DNA of 52,773 nt, taken from positions 1-52,773 of the forward strand of contig NZ_JAIDEN010000086.1 of NCBI RefSeq assembly GCF_029054785.1, read 5' to 3'. Position 1 is the stretch's first letter; the number at the start of each line of letters is the position of its first letter. This DNA is from Duncaniella sp. Its GTDB lineage: Bacteria; Bacteroidota; Bacteroidia; Bacteroidales; Muribaculaceae. Shown here piece after piece: positions 35,921 to 43,876 of this stretch. The position numbers and the translations under genes are program-made. A model generated the notes under the pieces. It ran no database searches and was not told the DNA's origin. It was given only the letters and a program-made list of their open reading frames with translations.

Positions 35921-37534
35921 TCATTCAATGCCGAACACTGCCCGGATCGCCCTCCTGATGGTCGAGGCCGGATCCCGGTTTTCTTTCAGAATCGAGAGGA
36001 TGGCGCGGATATATGTGTCCTTGTCATCGCGTCTGAGGCCACAGGCCCGCGCCACATGGCTTTCGGAAATCATGGTCTTCCGGTTGTAGACTTTCAGTAC
36101 CGCCGCATAGTCTCCCTGCGCCACATAGCGCCTGAAGTCCCGGCAGTATCCTTCATAAATGCCACGTGGATTGATCGACTGGCACAGGTCATTGATATGC
36201 TCTTCGAGCTTGCCGATATTGGCGAAACGGCCATCGATACGGTGTTCGACAGTCTTCTTGACCTGATGGCGCGTGTGCATCAGAGCCTGCTGACGCAGAT
36301 CGGTCTCAAACAGGCGCATGATCGACTTCTTGACCTTCGCAAAAGCATCGTCTTCATTGCGTCTGAAATGGCGGGCTACTGACCTGACAACCTCTTCCAG
36401 CATAAAGATGTTCTCTATCTCGGCGACTTCAGGCACAAAGATCTTCTTCCCACGCAGATAATTGACTTCAGCCTCGTTGCGCCGGTCGCGGTCGACGATT
36501 CCGAAAGCATCGAGATTATGGAACGCCCGCAGACTGTTGAAAGTGCGCGTCGACTCGATCACACGGTCGCAGCCCCCAAGCGACTTCACGGTGTACTCCT
36601 CGAAAATCAGCGGATAGAGTTTGGCGTCGATCGAATTGACCCCGTCGCCCTCTATGAACAACACCGGCTTGCGCGCGCCGAGAATTGCCAGATAGACTTC
36701 GTCGTTGAGACCGTCGGCCGAAGTCAGAAAATCATAGTCCCACTTGTCCTGCGACGGATCGCAGCCCTTGACCCAGACCGTCACGCCGTCGCCGCGCGTC
36801 GATGCGAACGAAAGATCATGGGTAATGTAGACAAACGAACAGTCGCGCCTCATCTCCTCGATCCGGTCCCAGAGCGAGCGGATCGACGATGGGTGCAGCA
36901 GCAGATCCGGAGCTTCGACAAAGATCGTAGCGCCCTTGGGAGCGAACATCGCACCGCCTATATAATAGAGCACCGCTCTTTCGCCAGCCGACAGTTTGGC
37001 TGATGAATAAGTGTCATCCGAGCTTTCGCTTCCGAAAATCATCTTTCCGCTTTCGATCAGGACCCGATTGCCCGGAAAGACCCTTTGCCACAGACGCACC
37101 ATACGGTCCAGACGCGTCACCGGCAGTTTCCCTTCCCGGCCTCCTTTCTGACTCCCGGAAGATGGGGATGATACCTGTACGCTATATGAATTATACTTGA
37201 ATGCGATCAGGTTGAGCATCTCCTCATTCAGCATGAGCGCAAGCATACGGTCAAACTCCCCCTTGATGTCGTTGCGGATGAAATTTGATCCCCCCGAAGT
37301 AGCCTCCCTATACAGAGCGTCAATCGACCCCGGAGTCATGTCCTCCTCTTCTTTGCCATAAAGAGCTTTCAGAGCCGACATGCGGAATGCATTGGTACCG
37401 AGATCAGCCATCATCCGGTTGGCAAAACGGGTCTTGCCTGAGCCGTTGGCCCCGATAATGATCAACTGACGGTTTTCTGCGGTGTCAAGCTCAAGCGGCT
37501 GCCCCGAAAGGCGTGGAGGAAGAGTGAGTTTCAT
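35921..37534 (-). CDS. ABC-type ATPase fused to DUF4435 (TOPRIM-like); PARIS/OLD-related defence candidate
   Basis: 537 residues, cytoplasmic. The N-terminal half (1-260) is an AAA15/SMC-type ATPase: Walker A GANGSGKT (28-35), signature LSAGE (181-185), Walker B region TIFVEAPDLLLHP and H-loop His239 (VYITHD). Walker B is unusual: the IDEPE pattern reads VEAPD (206-210), replacing the catalytic glutamate. The C-terminal half (about 288-537) looks like DUF4435: LFIEGDG with Glu295, GIVDRD giving Asp348-x-Asp350, and EVAEIEN, an intact TOPRIM-like acidic set. ATPase plus DUF4435 is the pairing of the PARIS antiphage system (AriA and AriB), which also exists as a fusion. This protein is shorter than those I recall, so a different ATPase-DUF4435 family is possible. 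Confidence 0.8.
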   Translation of the reverse strand: MKLTLPPRLSGQPLELDTAENRQLIIIGANGSGKTRFANRMMADLGTNAFRMSALKALYGKEEEDMTPGSIDALYREATSGGSNFIRNDIKGEFDRMLALMLNEEMLNLIAFKYNSYSVQVSSPSSGSQKGGREGKLPVTRLDRMVRLWQRVFPGNRVLIESGKMIFGSESSDDTYSSAKLSAGERAVLYYIGGAMFAPKGATIFVEAPDLLLHPSSIRSLWDRIEEMRRDCSFVYITHDLSFASTRGDGVTVWVKGCDPSQDKWDYDFLTSADGLNDEVYLAILGARKPVLFIEGDGVNSIDAKLYPLIFEEYTVKSLGGCDRVIESTRTFNSLRAFHNLDAFGIVDRDRRNEAEVNYLRGKKIFVPEVAEIENIFMLEEVVRSVARHFRRNEDDAFAKVKKSIMRLFETDLRQQALMHTRHQVKKTVEHRIDGRFANIGKLEEHINDLCQSINPRGIYEGYCRDFRRYVAQGDYAAVLKVYNRKTMISESHVARACGLRRDDKDTYIRAILSILKENRDPASTIRRAIRAVFGIE

Positions 37535-37588
37535 ATCGAATGGGATCTTTAATGTAGCATCTTAGAGACGGTCTTGCCCGCTCTCCGG

Positions 37589-37596
37589 CAAAAATA
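37589..37596 (-). promoter_or_regulatory. Predicted -7 box of the ATPase-DUF4435 gene (TATTTTTG on minus strand)
   Basis: Exact TAnnTTTG on the minus strand, 55 bases before the start codon. A TTTTG at 37616-37620 on the minus strand, about 20 bases upstream, fits the -33 element. It overlaps the 3' end of the upstream PAP2 gene. Confidence 0.55.
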
Positions 37597-37614
37597 AGGA
37601 TTGTTTCTATAAAA

Positions 37615-38286
37615 TCAAAATTCCAGACTTACAATAAGGCCCGGCGACAAGAGACTCCGCCCTTTATGCCAAGGTTCCTGTCCTCCGGAGGCAACAAGAG
37701 CCGTCGGCTGTATGGAAAGCCGATAGCTCTCGCCAAGTCCGCGCGTCCCGAAGACACGGTCGGCAAGAAAATATCCCGCCTCTGTCATGGCGACACCGAT
37801 CAGCGCCCCGGCAGTCACATCGACCGCTGAATGGCGCCGCACAGCAATGCGCTCTATCGCGATACCGGTCGCAAAGGCATAGGCCCCGACCGAATACCAC
37901 GGCGAACGCCATCCCAGCTCCCTGGCCACGACCGTAGCACCGGCAAAAGCCCATGCGGAATGCCCAGACGGAAAAGAGCGGTCATCCGACCGGTCAGGCC
38001 TCTCCGAGCCGACAAGCCGTTTCAGCGCATAGACAGACCCGCCGGTCAGCACAACCGAAAAACTCTGTGAAACAACGAGGCGCCCCCAGTCGGAACGCGT
38101 CGGCCCGCCGCAGATTTTCATAATCTCCGGAAAAGCCATAGGCAGATATTGCAGACAATCCACTACTCCGTCATTGGCCCGGCTGACCATCCGTGAATCC
38201 CTTTCCTGGGCCATTACGGACGAAACCGCACAGCAGACCGACAGAAGAATCAATACTAATTTGTTCACTTCTTCAATGTTGACCAT
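37615..38286 (-). CDS. PAP2-superfamily phosphatase
   Basis: 223 residues from the chosen start (MVNIEEVNKL); the frame is open 13 codons further upstream. A signal peptide or first membrane helix (LVLILLSVCCAVSSVMAQ) is followed by the complete PAP2 signature: KRLVGSERPD (motif 1), SFPSGHSAWA (motif 2) and ERIAVRRHSAVDV (motif 3) with the catalytic histidine. Such proteins dephosphorylate lipid phosphates, for example undecaprenyl pyrophosphate or phosphatidylglycerol phosphate, at the outer face of the inner membrane; the substrate cannot be told. Only a few short hydrophobic segments exist, so it is the small, mostly periplasmic type common in Bacteroidales. It lies upstream of the ATPase-DUF4435 gene. 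Confidence 0.88.
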   Translation of the reverse strand: MVNIEEVNKLVLILLSVCCAVSSVMAQERDSRMVSRANDGVVDCLQYLPMAFPEIMKICGGPTRSDWGRLVVSQSFSVVLTGGSVYALKRLVGSERPDRSDDRSFPSGHSAWAFAGATVVARELGWRSPWYSVGAYAFATGIAIERIAVRRHSAVDVTAGALIGVAMTEAGYFLADRVFGTRGLGESYRLSIQPTALVASGGQEPWHKGRSLLSPGLIVSLEF

Positions 38287-38443
38287 CGAGCGGCGCAGAA
38301 CCTGTCCCATAAACACAGGCGGCAATAATGGCTCTTATGCACCCTCGATGTTTCTATGTATAGTGTGTATGTAAATGCGTGAGGAGAAAGCAGGTCTGAG
38401 GAGAAAAAAGAGAAGAATTTCAGAAGAGCGGCGACAGCGGGCT

Positions 38444-39361
38444 TCAGTTAGAACGCTGGTACTCCGAAGGCGACAGACCGGTCAGATGTTTGAAATACTT
38501 CCCGAATGACGACTGGTTCGGGAAATTCAGCTCATAGCTCACCTGCTGGATGTTTTTGCCTGAAAAGCGCAAGAGATTCTTGGCTTCGAGAATCACATAG
38601 TCATCAATAATCTCTGCGGCAGAGCGTCCGATTGTTTCTTTGATGATCAGCGAAAGATACTTCGGAGAGATAAACAGTTTGTCGGCATAAAAAGCCACCG
38701 TGCGCTCGCTGCGGTGATACTCATGGACCAGATGGATGAAATCATGGACATAAGTCAGGCGGCGTGACTTCGGACGGTCCTTTGACTCGGCCGGAATCCG
38801 GCGGCTGACAATCTGGATAAGCTGATAGGTCAGAGCCGCGATGATGCAGCGGGCAATCGACTTCCCGTAAGCACTGTCCGAATTATGAGTATTATGATGC
38901 AGAATTTCAAAATAATCTCTCAGCAGTGTGGCCTCATCGGTCGAAATCGGAATCACAGGATTCTCTTTCAGCCCCCACTCTCCCATAGGCGCGAGAGTGC
39001 CGAGGATGTTGAGATCAAAATTGATGTCCTGAATGAAAGCGCTTGAGACAAAGAGCATGTAGCAGTCAAGTCCTTTCCAGTCGATATTCTTCAGCTCTAT
39101 AAAAGAGCCTGGACGCGTGACACCCACCGAATTTGGAATCAACGAGGCCGGTGTCAGATTGACCTCGAAATCAAGACTGCCGCCAAAACAGAGAAACCAT
39201 GACATGCCGTCAAACCTGACAGGACCCGTATCGGCAAACAGGTTTGAAGCACGCGTCTGTTCAGTCAGACGCGTAAAGATATAATCATCACTGAGGTTTG
39301 AAAACTCCGTGACAAATTTTTCAAGTGATTTGAGCTGAGTCAGATTTACAGTCTTGCCCAT
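38444..39361 (-). CDS. AraC-family transcriptional regulator
   Basis: 305 residues from the ATG at 39361; a TTG two codons upstream is less likely. The N-terminal 190 residues form a cupin-like effector domain without recognised motif (SWFLCFGGSLDFEVNL, GSFIELKNIDWKG). The C-terminal 100 form the AraC double HTH: VAFYADKLFISPKYLSLIIKE for the first helix pair and IQQVSYELNFPNQSSFGKYFKHLTGLSPSEYQRS for the second. It probably controls genes elsewhere or itself, as no obvious target neighbours it. The inducer is unknown. A predicted promoter lies about 44 bases upstream. Confidence 0.9.
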   Translation of the reverse strand: MGKTVNLTQLKSLEKFVTEFSNLSDDYIFTRLTEQTRASNLFADTGPVRFDGMSWFLCFGGSLDFEVNLTPASLIPNSVGVTRPGSFIELKNIDWKGLDCYMLFVSSAFIQDINFDLNILGTLAPMGEWGLKENPVIPISTDEATLLRDYFEILHHNTHNSDSAYGKSIARCIIAALTYQLIQIVSRRIPAESKDRPKSRRLTYVHDFIHLVHEYHRSERTVAFYADKLFISPKYLSLIIKETIGRSAAEIIDDYVILEAKNLLRFSGKNIQQVSYELNFPNQSSFGKYFKHLTGLSPSEYQRSN

Positions 39362-39404
39362 ATTCAAAGTAACTTTTATACTGATTTCTCATTGTAATCA
39401 TCGG

Positions 39405-39412
39405 CAAAATTA
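39405..39412 (-). promoter_or_regulatory. Predicted -7 box of the AraC-type gene (TAATTTTG on minus strand)
   Basis: Exact TAnnTTTG on the minus strand, 44 bases before the start codon; no clean -33 match. The remaining spacer up to 39581 holds nothing else recognisable. Confidence 0.45.
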
Positions 39413-39581
39413 TCATTTTTCATCCAAATTCACCATCAAACACCACAATATTTGTCCTTTTAGAGTAAAACAGTGGACATTTAGACCAATCGCAAGACAA
39501 AGTCCCGATCAAAATACACCGACAACCAAACCTCACAGCCTCAATCAGAATCTACGATTTGGATAATTAAGCTAATGTTAG

Positions 39582-39589
39582 TACTTTTG
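39582..39589 (+). promoter_or_regulatory. Predicted -7 box for the gene at 39632 (TACTTTTG)
   Basis: Exact TAnnTTTG, 42 bases before the ATG at 39632. It supports that start over the in-frame ATG at 39575, which lies upstream of the predicted transcription start. Confidence 0.55.
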
Positions 39590-39631
39590 CACAAATTTTC
39601 ACATCTTACGATTTCCTTACCTCAAATCATC

Positions 39632-40009
39632 ATGGATCAGGATTTAAAAAAACAGCTGTCACAGGATCAGGACGGACTACTGACGTATGAATATATCGCC
39701 AACCACATCGGTCATTGCGATGACATCATGGACGAACTGATTGACAACATGATTCTTGTTGACAACACCGGACAATTCGTTGTCTCAGCCGCCCGCTATC
39801 TTTTCGCGATTGACAGCGAACACTATGCTGCAACGATATCGCGTCTGACAGCCATCGCAATTGAAAAAGACCGCGAACACCGCTATCTGCCGGATCTGAT
39901 TACAACAATCTGGGGTGCGGACTATCAGTCTCGCGCTGCCGAACTCAGCGCCGCCGATGATAATTTCCGACGCATCTACAAACGCATTACCCCGACTGAA
40001 AGCATCTGA
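39632..40009 (+). CDS. Small conserved-looking protein of unknown function
   Basis: 125 residues, MDQDLKKQLSQDQDGLLTYEYIANHIGHCDDIMDELIDNMILVD at the N terminus. Acidic, probably all-helical and cytoplasmic, without signal peptide, cysteine motif or catalytic pattern. The sequence LTYEYIANHI with DELIDNMILVDNTGQFVVSAARYLFAI may form a winged-helix-like fold, which would fit a small regulator, but this is a guess. It has its own predicted promoter and is followed 28 bases later by the cyclophilin gene, so the two may be one transcript. I do not recognise the family. Confidence 0.75.
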   Translation: MDQDLKKQLSQDQDGLLTYEYIANHIGHCDDIMDELIDNMILVDNTGQFVVSAARYLFAIDSEHYAATISRLTAIAIEKDREHRYLPDLITTIWGADYQSRAAELSAADDNFRRIYKRITPTESI

Positions 40010-40037
40010 GACCAGCCTCTAAAGCGCACCAGTCTTT

Positions 40038-40883
40038 ATGAAATATATTCTTCCTCTAATCATAGCGCTTGCCTTGGGTCTCGGACTCCGGGCGCACAAT
40101 CTCAATGAAGAAATGAACGATCTCCAGACAAATCCGGGCGACGTCAAAGTCATGCTCCACACATCGCTCGGCGACATCACCCTCCTGCTCTACGGTGACA
40201 CCCCGCTCCACACAGCGAATTTTGTAAAACTCGTCAACGACGGCTTCTATGACGGGCTGCTCTTCCACCGTGTCATCGACAATTTCATGATCCAGGGCGG
40301 TGACCCGACATCCAAGAACGCTCCGAAAGGCAAGCGCCTCGGAGAAGGCGATCCGTCCTACCGGATTGATGCCGAGATCCTCTTCCCCAAGCATTTCCAC
40401 CACCGCGGCGCACTGGCTGCCGCCCGTGAAGGAGACGCGACCAATCCTGAACGCAAATCGTCCGGATCGCAGTTCTACATCGTCACCGGCAAGAAATTCT
40501 CACCCGCACAGCTCGACCAGATGGAACACAAAGCCGTGATGCGCCACAAACAGGACGTTTTCGACAGCCTGTCCGTGCAGCACCGCGACAGCATCATGAA
40601 CATGCGCCGCAACCGCGACCACGCAGGCCTTGAGGCACTGCGCGAGCAACTGGCCGCCGAGACCGAAAAACTCACCGCCAACGACTCGACATTCTTCACG
40701 CCTGAACAGCGCGACCTTTATGTGCGCGAAGGCGGCACACCCCACCTCGACGGCGCCTATACCGTATTCGGACGTGTACTCTCAGGCATGGATGTCGTAG
40801 ACCGCATCCAGAAGGTCGACACCGACGGCTATGACCGCCCGATCGAGGACGTCCGCGTAATTTCCGCCAAGATACTTCCTTGA
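40038..40883 (+). CDS. Cyclophilin-type peptidyl-prolyl isomerase with long helical insert
   Basis: 281 residues with a signal peptide (MKYILPLIIALALGLGLRAH), so periplasmic or exported. The cyclophilin core is clear: VMLHTSLGDITLLLYGDTPLHTANFVKLVNDGFYDGLLFHRVIDNFMIQGGD with the active-site Phe-His-Arg (77-79) and Gln86, SGSQFYIVTG, then AYTVFGRVLSGMDVVDRI. Between the last two blocks is an insert of about 80 residues (153-232), charged and helical (DQMEHKAVMRHKQDVFDSL, HAGLEALREQLAAETEKL), absent from ordinary 160-180-residue cyclophilins. It helps folding of exported proteins by proline isomerisation; the insert may bind clients. Lies between the unknown small gene and pfkA. Confidence 0.92.
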   Translation: MKYILPLIIALALGLGLRAHNLNEEMNDLQTNPGDVKVMLHTSLGDITLLLYGDTPLHTANFVKLVNDGFYDGLLFHRVIDNFMIQGGDPTSKNAPKGKRLGEGDPSYRIDAEILFPKHFHHRGALAAAREGDATNPERKSSGSQFYIVTGKKFSPAQLDQMEHKAVMRHKQDVFDSLSVQHRDSIMNMRRNRDHAGLEALREQLAAETEKLTANDSTFFTPEQRDLYVREGGTPHLDGAYTVFGRVLSGMDVVDRIQKVDTDGYDRPIEDVRVISAKILP

Positions 40884-40927
40884 CATTTTTTTACCTTTCA
40901 AACAGAAGTATTCTCGCATTTAAACCC

Positions 40928-40935
40928 TAACTTTG
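40928..40935 (+). promoter_or_regulatory. Predicted -7 box of pfkA (TAACTTTG)
   Basis: Exact TAnnTTTG in the pattern typical of strong Bacteroidetes promoters (TAACTTTGCA), 52 bases before the pfkA start. Confidence 0.65.
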
Positions 40936-40986
40936 CAAAGACAATACTTGTTTCTAAGGTAATTTAATTTAACGGATTCAACTGTT

Positions 40987-41967
40987 ATGGCAGAAATCAA
41001 ATGTGTAGGCATCCTCACTTCCGGAGGAGACGCCCCCGGCATGAACGCCGCAATCCGCGCCGTAACCCGCTCGGCCATCTTCGGAGGCCTCAAGGTCAAA
41101 GGTATCTATCGTGGCTACCGCGGTCTCATCACCGATGAGATCCAGGAATTCCACACCCAGAACGTTTCCAATATAATTCAGGCAGGCGGTACAATTCTCA
41201 AAACCGCCCGCTGCAAGGAATTCACAACTCCCGAAGGCCGACAGCTTGCTTTCGACAATCTCAAACGCCACGAAATCGACGCGCTTGTGGTCATCGGCGG
41301 CGACGGCTCTCTCACGGGTGCCCGCATCTTCGCCAACGAATTCAACTTCCCGATCATCGGTCTGCCCGGCACCATCGACAACGATCTCTACGGAACAGAC
41401 TCGACTATCGGCTACGACACAGCCCTCAACACCATCATGGAATGTGTCGACAAGATCCGCGACACAGCCACAAGCCACGAACGTCTCTTCTTCATCGAAG
41501 TCATGGGACGTGACGCAGGTTTCCTTGCGCTCAACGGCGCGATCGCCTCAGGCGCCGAAGCTGCCATCATCCCTGAGATATCCACTGAGGTCGACCAGCT
41601 TGCCGAACTCATCCAGAACGGCTTCCGCAAGAGCAAAAACTCCTCGATCGTGCTCGTGGCCGAAAGTCCTGTGACCGGCGGCGCAATGGGTCTGGCCGAA
41701 CGTGTGAAAAACGAATACCCCGGCTATGACGTGCGCGTATCGATCCTCGGTCACCTCCAGCGAGGTGGCTCGCCGACAGCCTACGACCGAATCCTCGCAT
41801 CACGCATGGGAGCCGCCGCGATCGACGCCCTTCTTGAAGAGCAGCGCAATGTGATGATCGGTATCCGCAACGACGAGATTGTCTACGTGCCTTTCTCGAA
41901 GGCTATCAAAAACGACAAGCCGATCAAACGCGAGCTGCTTGACACACTCCGCAGACTCTCGATCTGA
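40987..41967 (+). CDS. pfkA: ATP-dependent 6-phosphofructokinase
   Basis: 326 residues, the usual size for bacterial PfkA; phosphorylates fructose 6-phosphate in glycolysis. Motifs: ILTSGGDAPGMNAAIR (nucleotide site), IGGDGSLTGA (104-112; Gly after GGD marks ATP rather than pyrophosphate use), LPGTIDNDLYGTD with the catalytic Asp131 (Gly where PPi enzymes have Lys), and EVMGRDAGFLAL. It has its own promoter and is cytoplasmic. The LolD-type gene follows after only 31 bases, so read-through is likely though the functions are unrelated. This core gene marks the return to housekeeping sequence. Confidence 0.97.
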   Translation: MAEIKCVGILTSGGDAPGMNAAIRAVTRSAIFGGLKVKGIYRGYRGLITDEIQEFHTQNVSNIIQAGGTILKTARCKEFTTPEGRQLAFDNLKRHEIDALVVIGGDGSLTGARIFANEFNFPIIGLPGTIDNDLYGTDSTIGYDTALNTIMECVDKIRDTATSHERLFFIEVMGRDAGFLALNGAIASGAEAAIIPEISTEVDQLAELIQNGFRKSKNSSIVLVAESPVTGGAMGLAERVKNEYPGYDVRVSILGHLQRGGSPTAYDRILASRMGAAAIDALLEEQRNVMIGIRNDEIVYVPFSKAIKNDKPIKRELLDTLRRLSI

Positions 41968-41998
41968 TCCGCGGAATATACCGCCTCCCCCCTCCAAG

Positions 41999-42649
41999 AT
42001 GATCCAGGTAAACGACATAACCAAAAGTTTCGACAAACTGCAAGTGCTTAAAGGCGTCTCGCTGTCCATTGAAGACGGCGAGATGCTTACCATTGTAGGA
42101 CCGAGCGGAGCGGGAAAAACCACTCTGTTGCAGATCATCGGCACCCTCGAACGTCCCGACAGCGGCTCTGTCATCTTTGACGGCGAGGACATCACAGCCC
42201 TCAAAGACTCCAGGCTCGCCCGCTTCCGCAACCGCAACATGGGTTTCGTATTCCAGTTCCATCAGCTGCTGCCTGAGTTCACGCTTGAAGAAAACGTAGC
42301 ACTCCCGGCACTCATCGCCGGCACCCAGCGTAAGGAAGCCATCGGCCATGCCCGTAAGCTCCTGGAGGAATTCGGACTCGGATCACGCCTCGACCACCGC
42401 CCGGCACAGCTCTCAGGCGGCGAACGCCAGCGTGCAGCCGTGGCCCGTGCCCTCATCAATGACCCGAAAGTCATCCTCGCCGACGAACCGACAGGCAGTC
42501 TCGACAGCCACAACCGCGCCGAACTCTACCGCCTCTTTTTCGATCTCCGCCAGGCAACCGGCAAAACATTCATCATCGTCACCCATGACGACACTCTGGC
42601 CCTCAACTCAGACCGTGTCATCAGAATGAACGACGGCAACATCATCTGA
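41999..42649 (+). CDS. lolD: LolD-type ABC transporter ATP-binding protein
   Basis: 216 residues from MIQVNDITKS; the longer frame to 41879 overlaps pfkA and is rejected. Walker A GPSGAGKTTL, Q-loop FQFHQLLPEFT, signature LSGGERQRAAVARAL, Walker B VILADEPTGSLD and H-loop VTHDD, all intact. The short single-domain form and the DEPTGSLD context place it in the LolD/MacB-like group that drives lipoprotein release or efflux together with a separate permease. No LolC/E-type permease is adjacent, as is common in Bacteroidales, so the partner is encoded elsewhere. The substrate call is by family resemblance only. Confidence 0.88.
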   Translation: MIQVNDITKSFDKLQVLKGVSLSIEDGEMLTIVGPSGAGKTTLLQIIGTLERPDSGSVIFDGEDITALKDSRLARFRNRNMGFVFQFHQLLPEFTLEENVALPALIAGTQRKEAIGHARKLLEEFGLGSRLDHRPAQLSGGERQRAAVARALINDPKVILADEPTGSLDSHNRAELYRLFFDLRQATGKTFIIVTHDDTLALNSDRVIRMNDGNII

Positions 42650-42672
42650 ATCCCCCTCACCTCTCAGCTACC

Positions 42673-43368
42673 GTGACAAGAAGAAAACTCACAACCACAA
42701 TCTGCAATCTGGCCTCCGCCCTCATCCTGCTCGCCTTATGCCCTTCGTGCGCGGACGAAGAAGGCGTCAACGGACCTGTCGAAATGCAGCTGTGGGATAT
42801 TGTCACCTATGACGGCACCACTGACGGCGGCGACCGCTGCTGCTTTTCGTTCCGCCAGGTCGATGACAGCCCGATGGTCTCACTCTTCTCGTCAACCCTC
42901 TTGCCTTCAGAAATCGAATCAGGGACACGGATGGTGATCCGCTATATCCCTGAAAGCGGCAAAGCCTACACATCCGGAGAGATAACACTCCTGAGCGCGT
43001 CGCGCATAAACCAAAGTCCGGTAGCGACCGAATGGAAAGACGAATTCAACAACTGGAACAGAGACAAGATCTATCTGTACAGCGTCTGGCGCTCCGGTTC
43101 ATATCTGAATTTCCATGTGCGCCTGACCTACAATCCGGAACCGCGTCTGTTTCAGCTCGCAGTCGATCCGGCCACTCTCACATCGGCATATCCGGATGTC
43201 TATCTCATCCACGTAATGGCCGCCCCCACAGACTATCACGACCGCGCCTACTTCGCATCGTTTGACATTTCCAGGCTTTGGGAATCGCCCGAAGTCAAAG
43301 GAATCACACTCCATGTGGCCAATACGAACCTCGAACAGCAGGAATTTGCATTTGTTAAGAATAATTAA
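42673..43368 (+). CDS. NigD-like lipoprotein
   Basis: 231 residues starting with GTG; lipobox Cys26 (CPSC) followed by ADEE, an acidic surface-type signal. An N-terminal beta domain (VEMQLWDIVTYDG, GTRMVIRYIPES) is followed by a C-terminal beta domain (SVWRSGSYLNFHVRLTY, DVYLIHVMA, AYFASFDISRL), the pattern of NigD-like proteins known from Bacteroides. Function is not established. It lies 23 bases after lolD and may be in the same transcript. No clear terminator was found after it; the 200-base gap that follows holds only the ferredoxin operon promoter. Confidence 0.8.
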   Translation: MTRRKLTTTICNLASALILLALCPSCADEEGVNGPVEMQLWDIVTYDGTTDGGDRCCFSFRQVDDSPMVSLFSSTLLPSEIESGTRMVIRYIPESGKAYTSGEITLLSASRINQSPVATEWKDEFNNWNRDKIYLYSVWRSGSYLNFHVRLTYNPEPRLFQLAVDPATLTSAYPDVYLIHVMAAPTDYHDRAYFASFDISRLWESPEVKGITLHVANTNLEQQEFAFVKNN

Positions 43369-43487
43369 TCAGGCTCTGTCCCATAAACCCCTATTATCAG
43401 TGGATTTAATTGCCTTGCGCAACACCTTATCAGATGTGCAATAGGTTAAAGTTTAATTAAAATATGACATATAAAAAGAATTATATG

Positions 43488-43495
43488 TAAATTTG
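43488..43495 (+). promoter_or_regulatory. Predicted -7 box of the oxoacid oxidoreductase operon (TAAATTTG)
   Basis: Exact TAnnTTTG, 74 bases before the ferredoxin-subunit start, in an AT-rich spacer. Confidence 0.55.
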
Positions 43496-43568
43496 TGTTG
43501 AATAAGTATGTCTACGATGAGGAAATATTCTATCCGCACCTCACCGCCAAACTAACCGCTAAAACATC

Positions 43569-43799
43569 ATGGCAAAAGTTATAGGAGCTGTCGAAATCAA
43601 CCGCGAACGTTGCAAAGGATGTGACCTCTGCGTTGTAGCCTGTCCCTGCAATGTGCTTTCGCTGCAACAGAACGAAGTCAACGACAAAGGCTATCACTTC
43701 GCAACTGATATTGCTCCGGAAAAATGTATCGGCTGCGCAGCCTGTGCAACCGTATGTCCCGACGGATGTATCACCGTCTATCGTGTGGTAGAGAAATAA
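43569..43799 (+). CDS. 2-oxoacid:ferredoxin oxidoreductase, delta (ferredoxin) subunit
   Basis: 76 residues with two 4Fe-4S motifs: Cys15, 18, 21, 25 (CKGCDLCVVAC) and Cys53, 56, 59, 63 (CIGCAACATVC). It is the electron-transfer subunit of a four-subunit KorABCD/VorABCD-type enzyme, passing electrons from the catalytic pair to external ferredoxin. The first gene of the operon, 77 bases before the alpha subunit. The delta-alpha-beta-gamma order supports the call. The substrate, 2-oxoglutarate or branched-chain 2-oxoacids, cannot be decided from this subunit. Confidence 0.93.
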   Translation: MAKVIGAVEINRERCKGCDLCVVACPCNVLSLQQNEVNDKGYHFATDIAPEKCIGCAACATVCPDGCITVYRVVEK

Positions 43800-43876
43800 C
43801 ATCCATCACCCTCATCACCCCCGAAACAGAAACGCAACAAAAAAATCAGGCACTGCCAACAAAAGTGCACCTCAAT

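Noticed and set aside
43369..43487. Possible terminator after the NigD-like gene
   Set aside because: Only a weak TTGCGCA with TGTGCAA pairing is seen, without a T-run.
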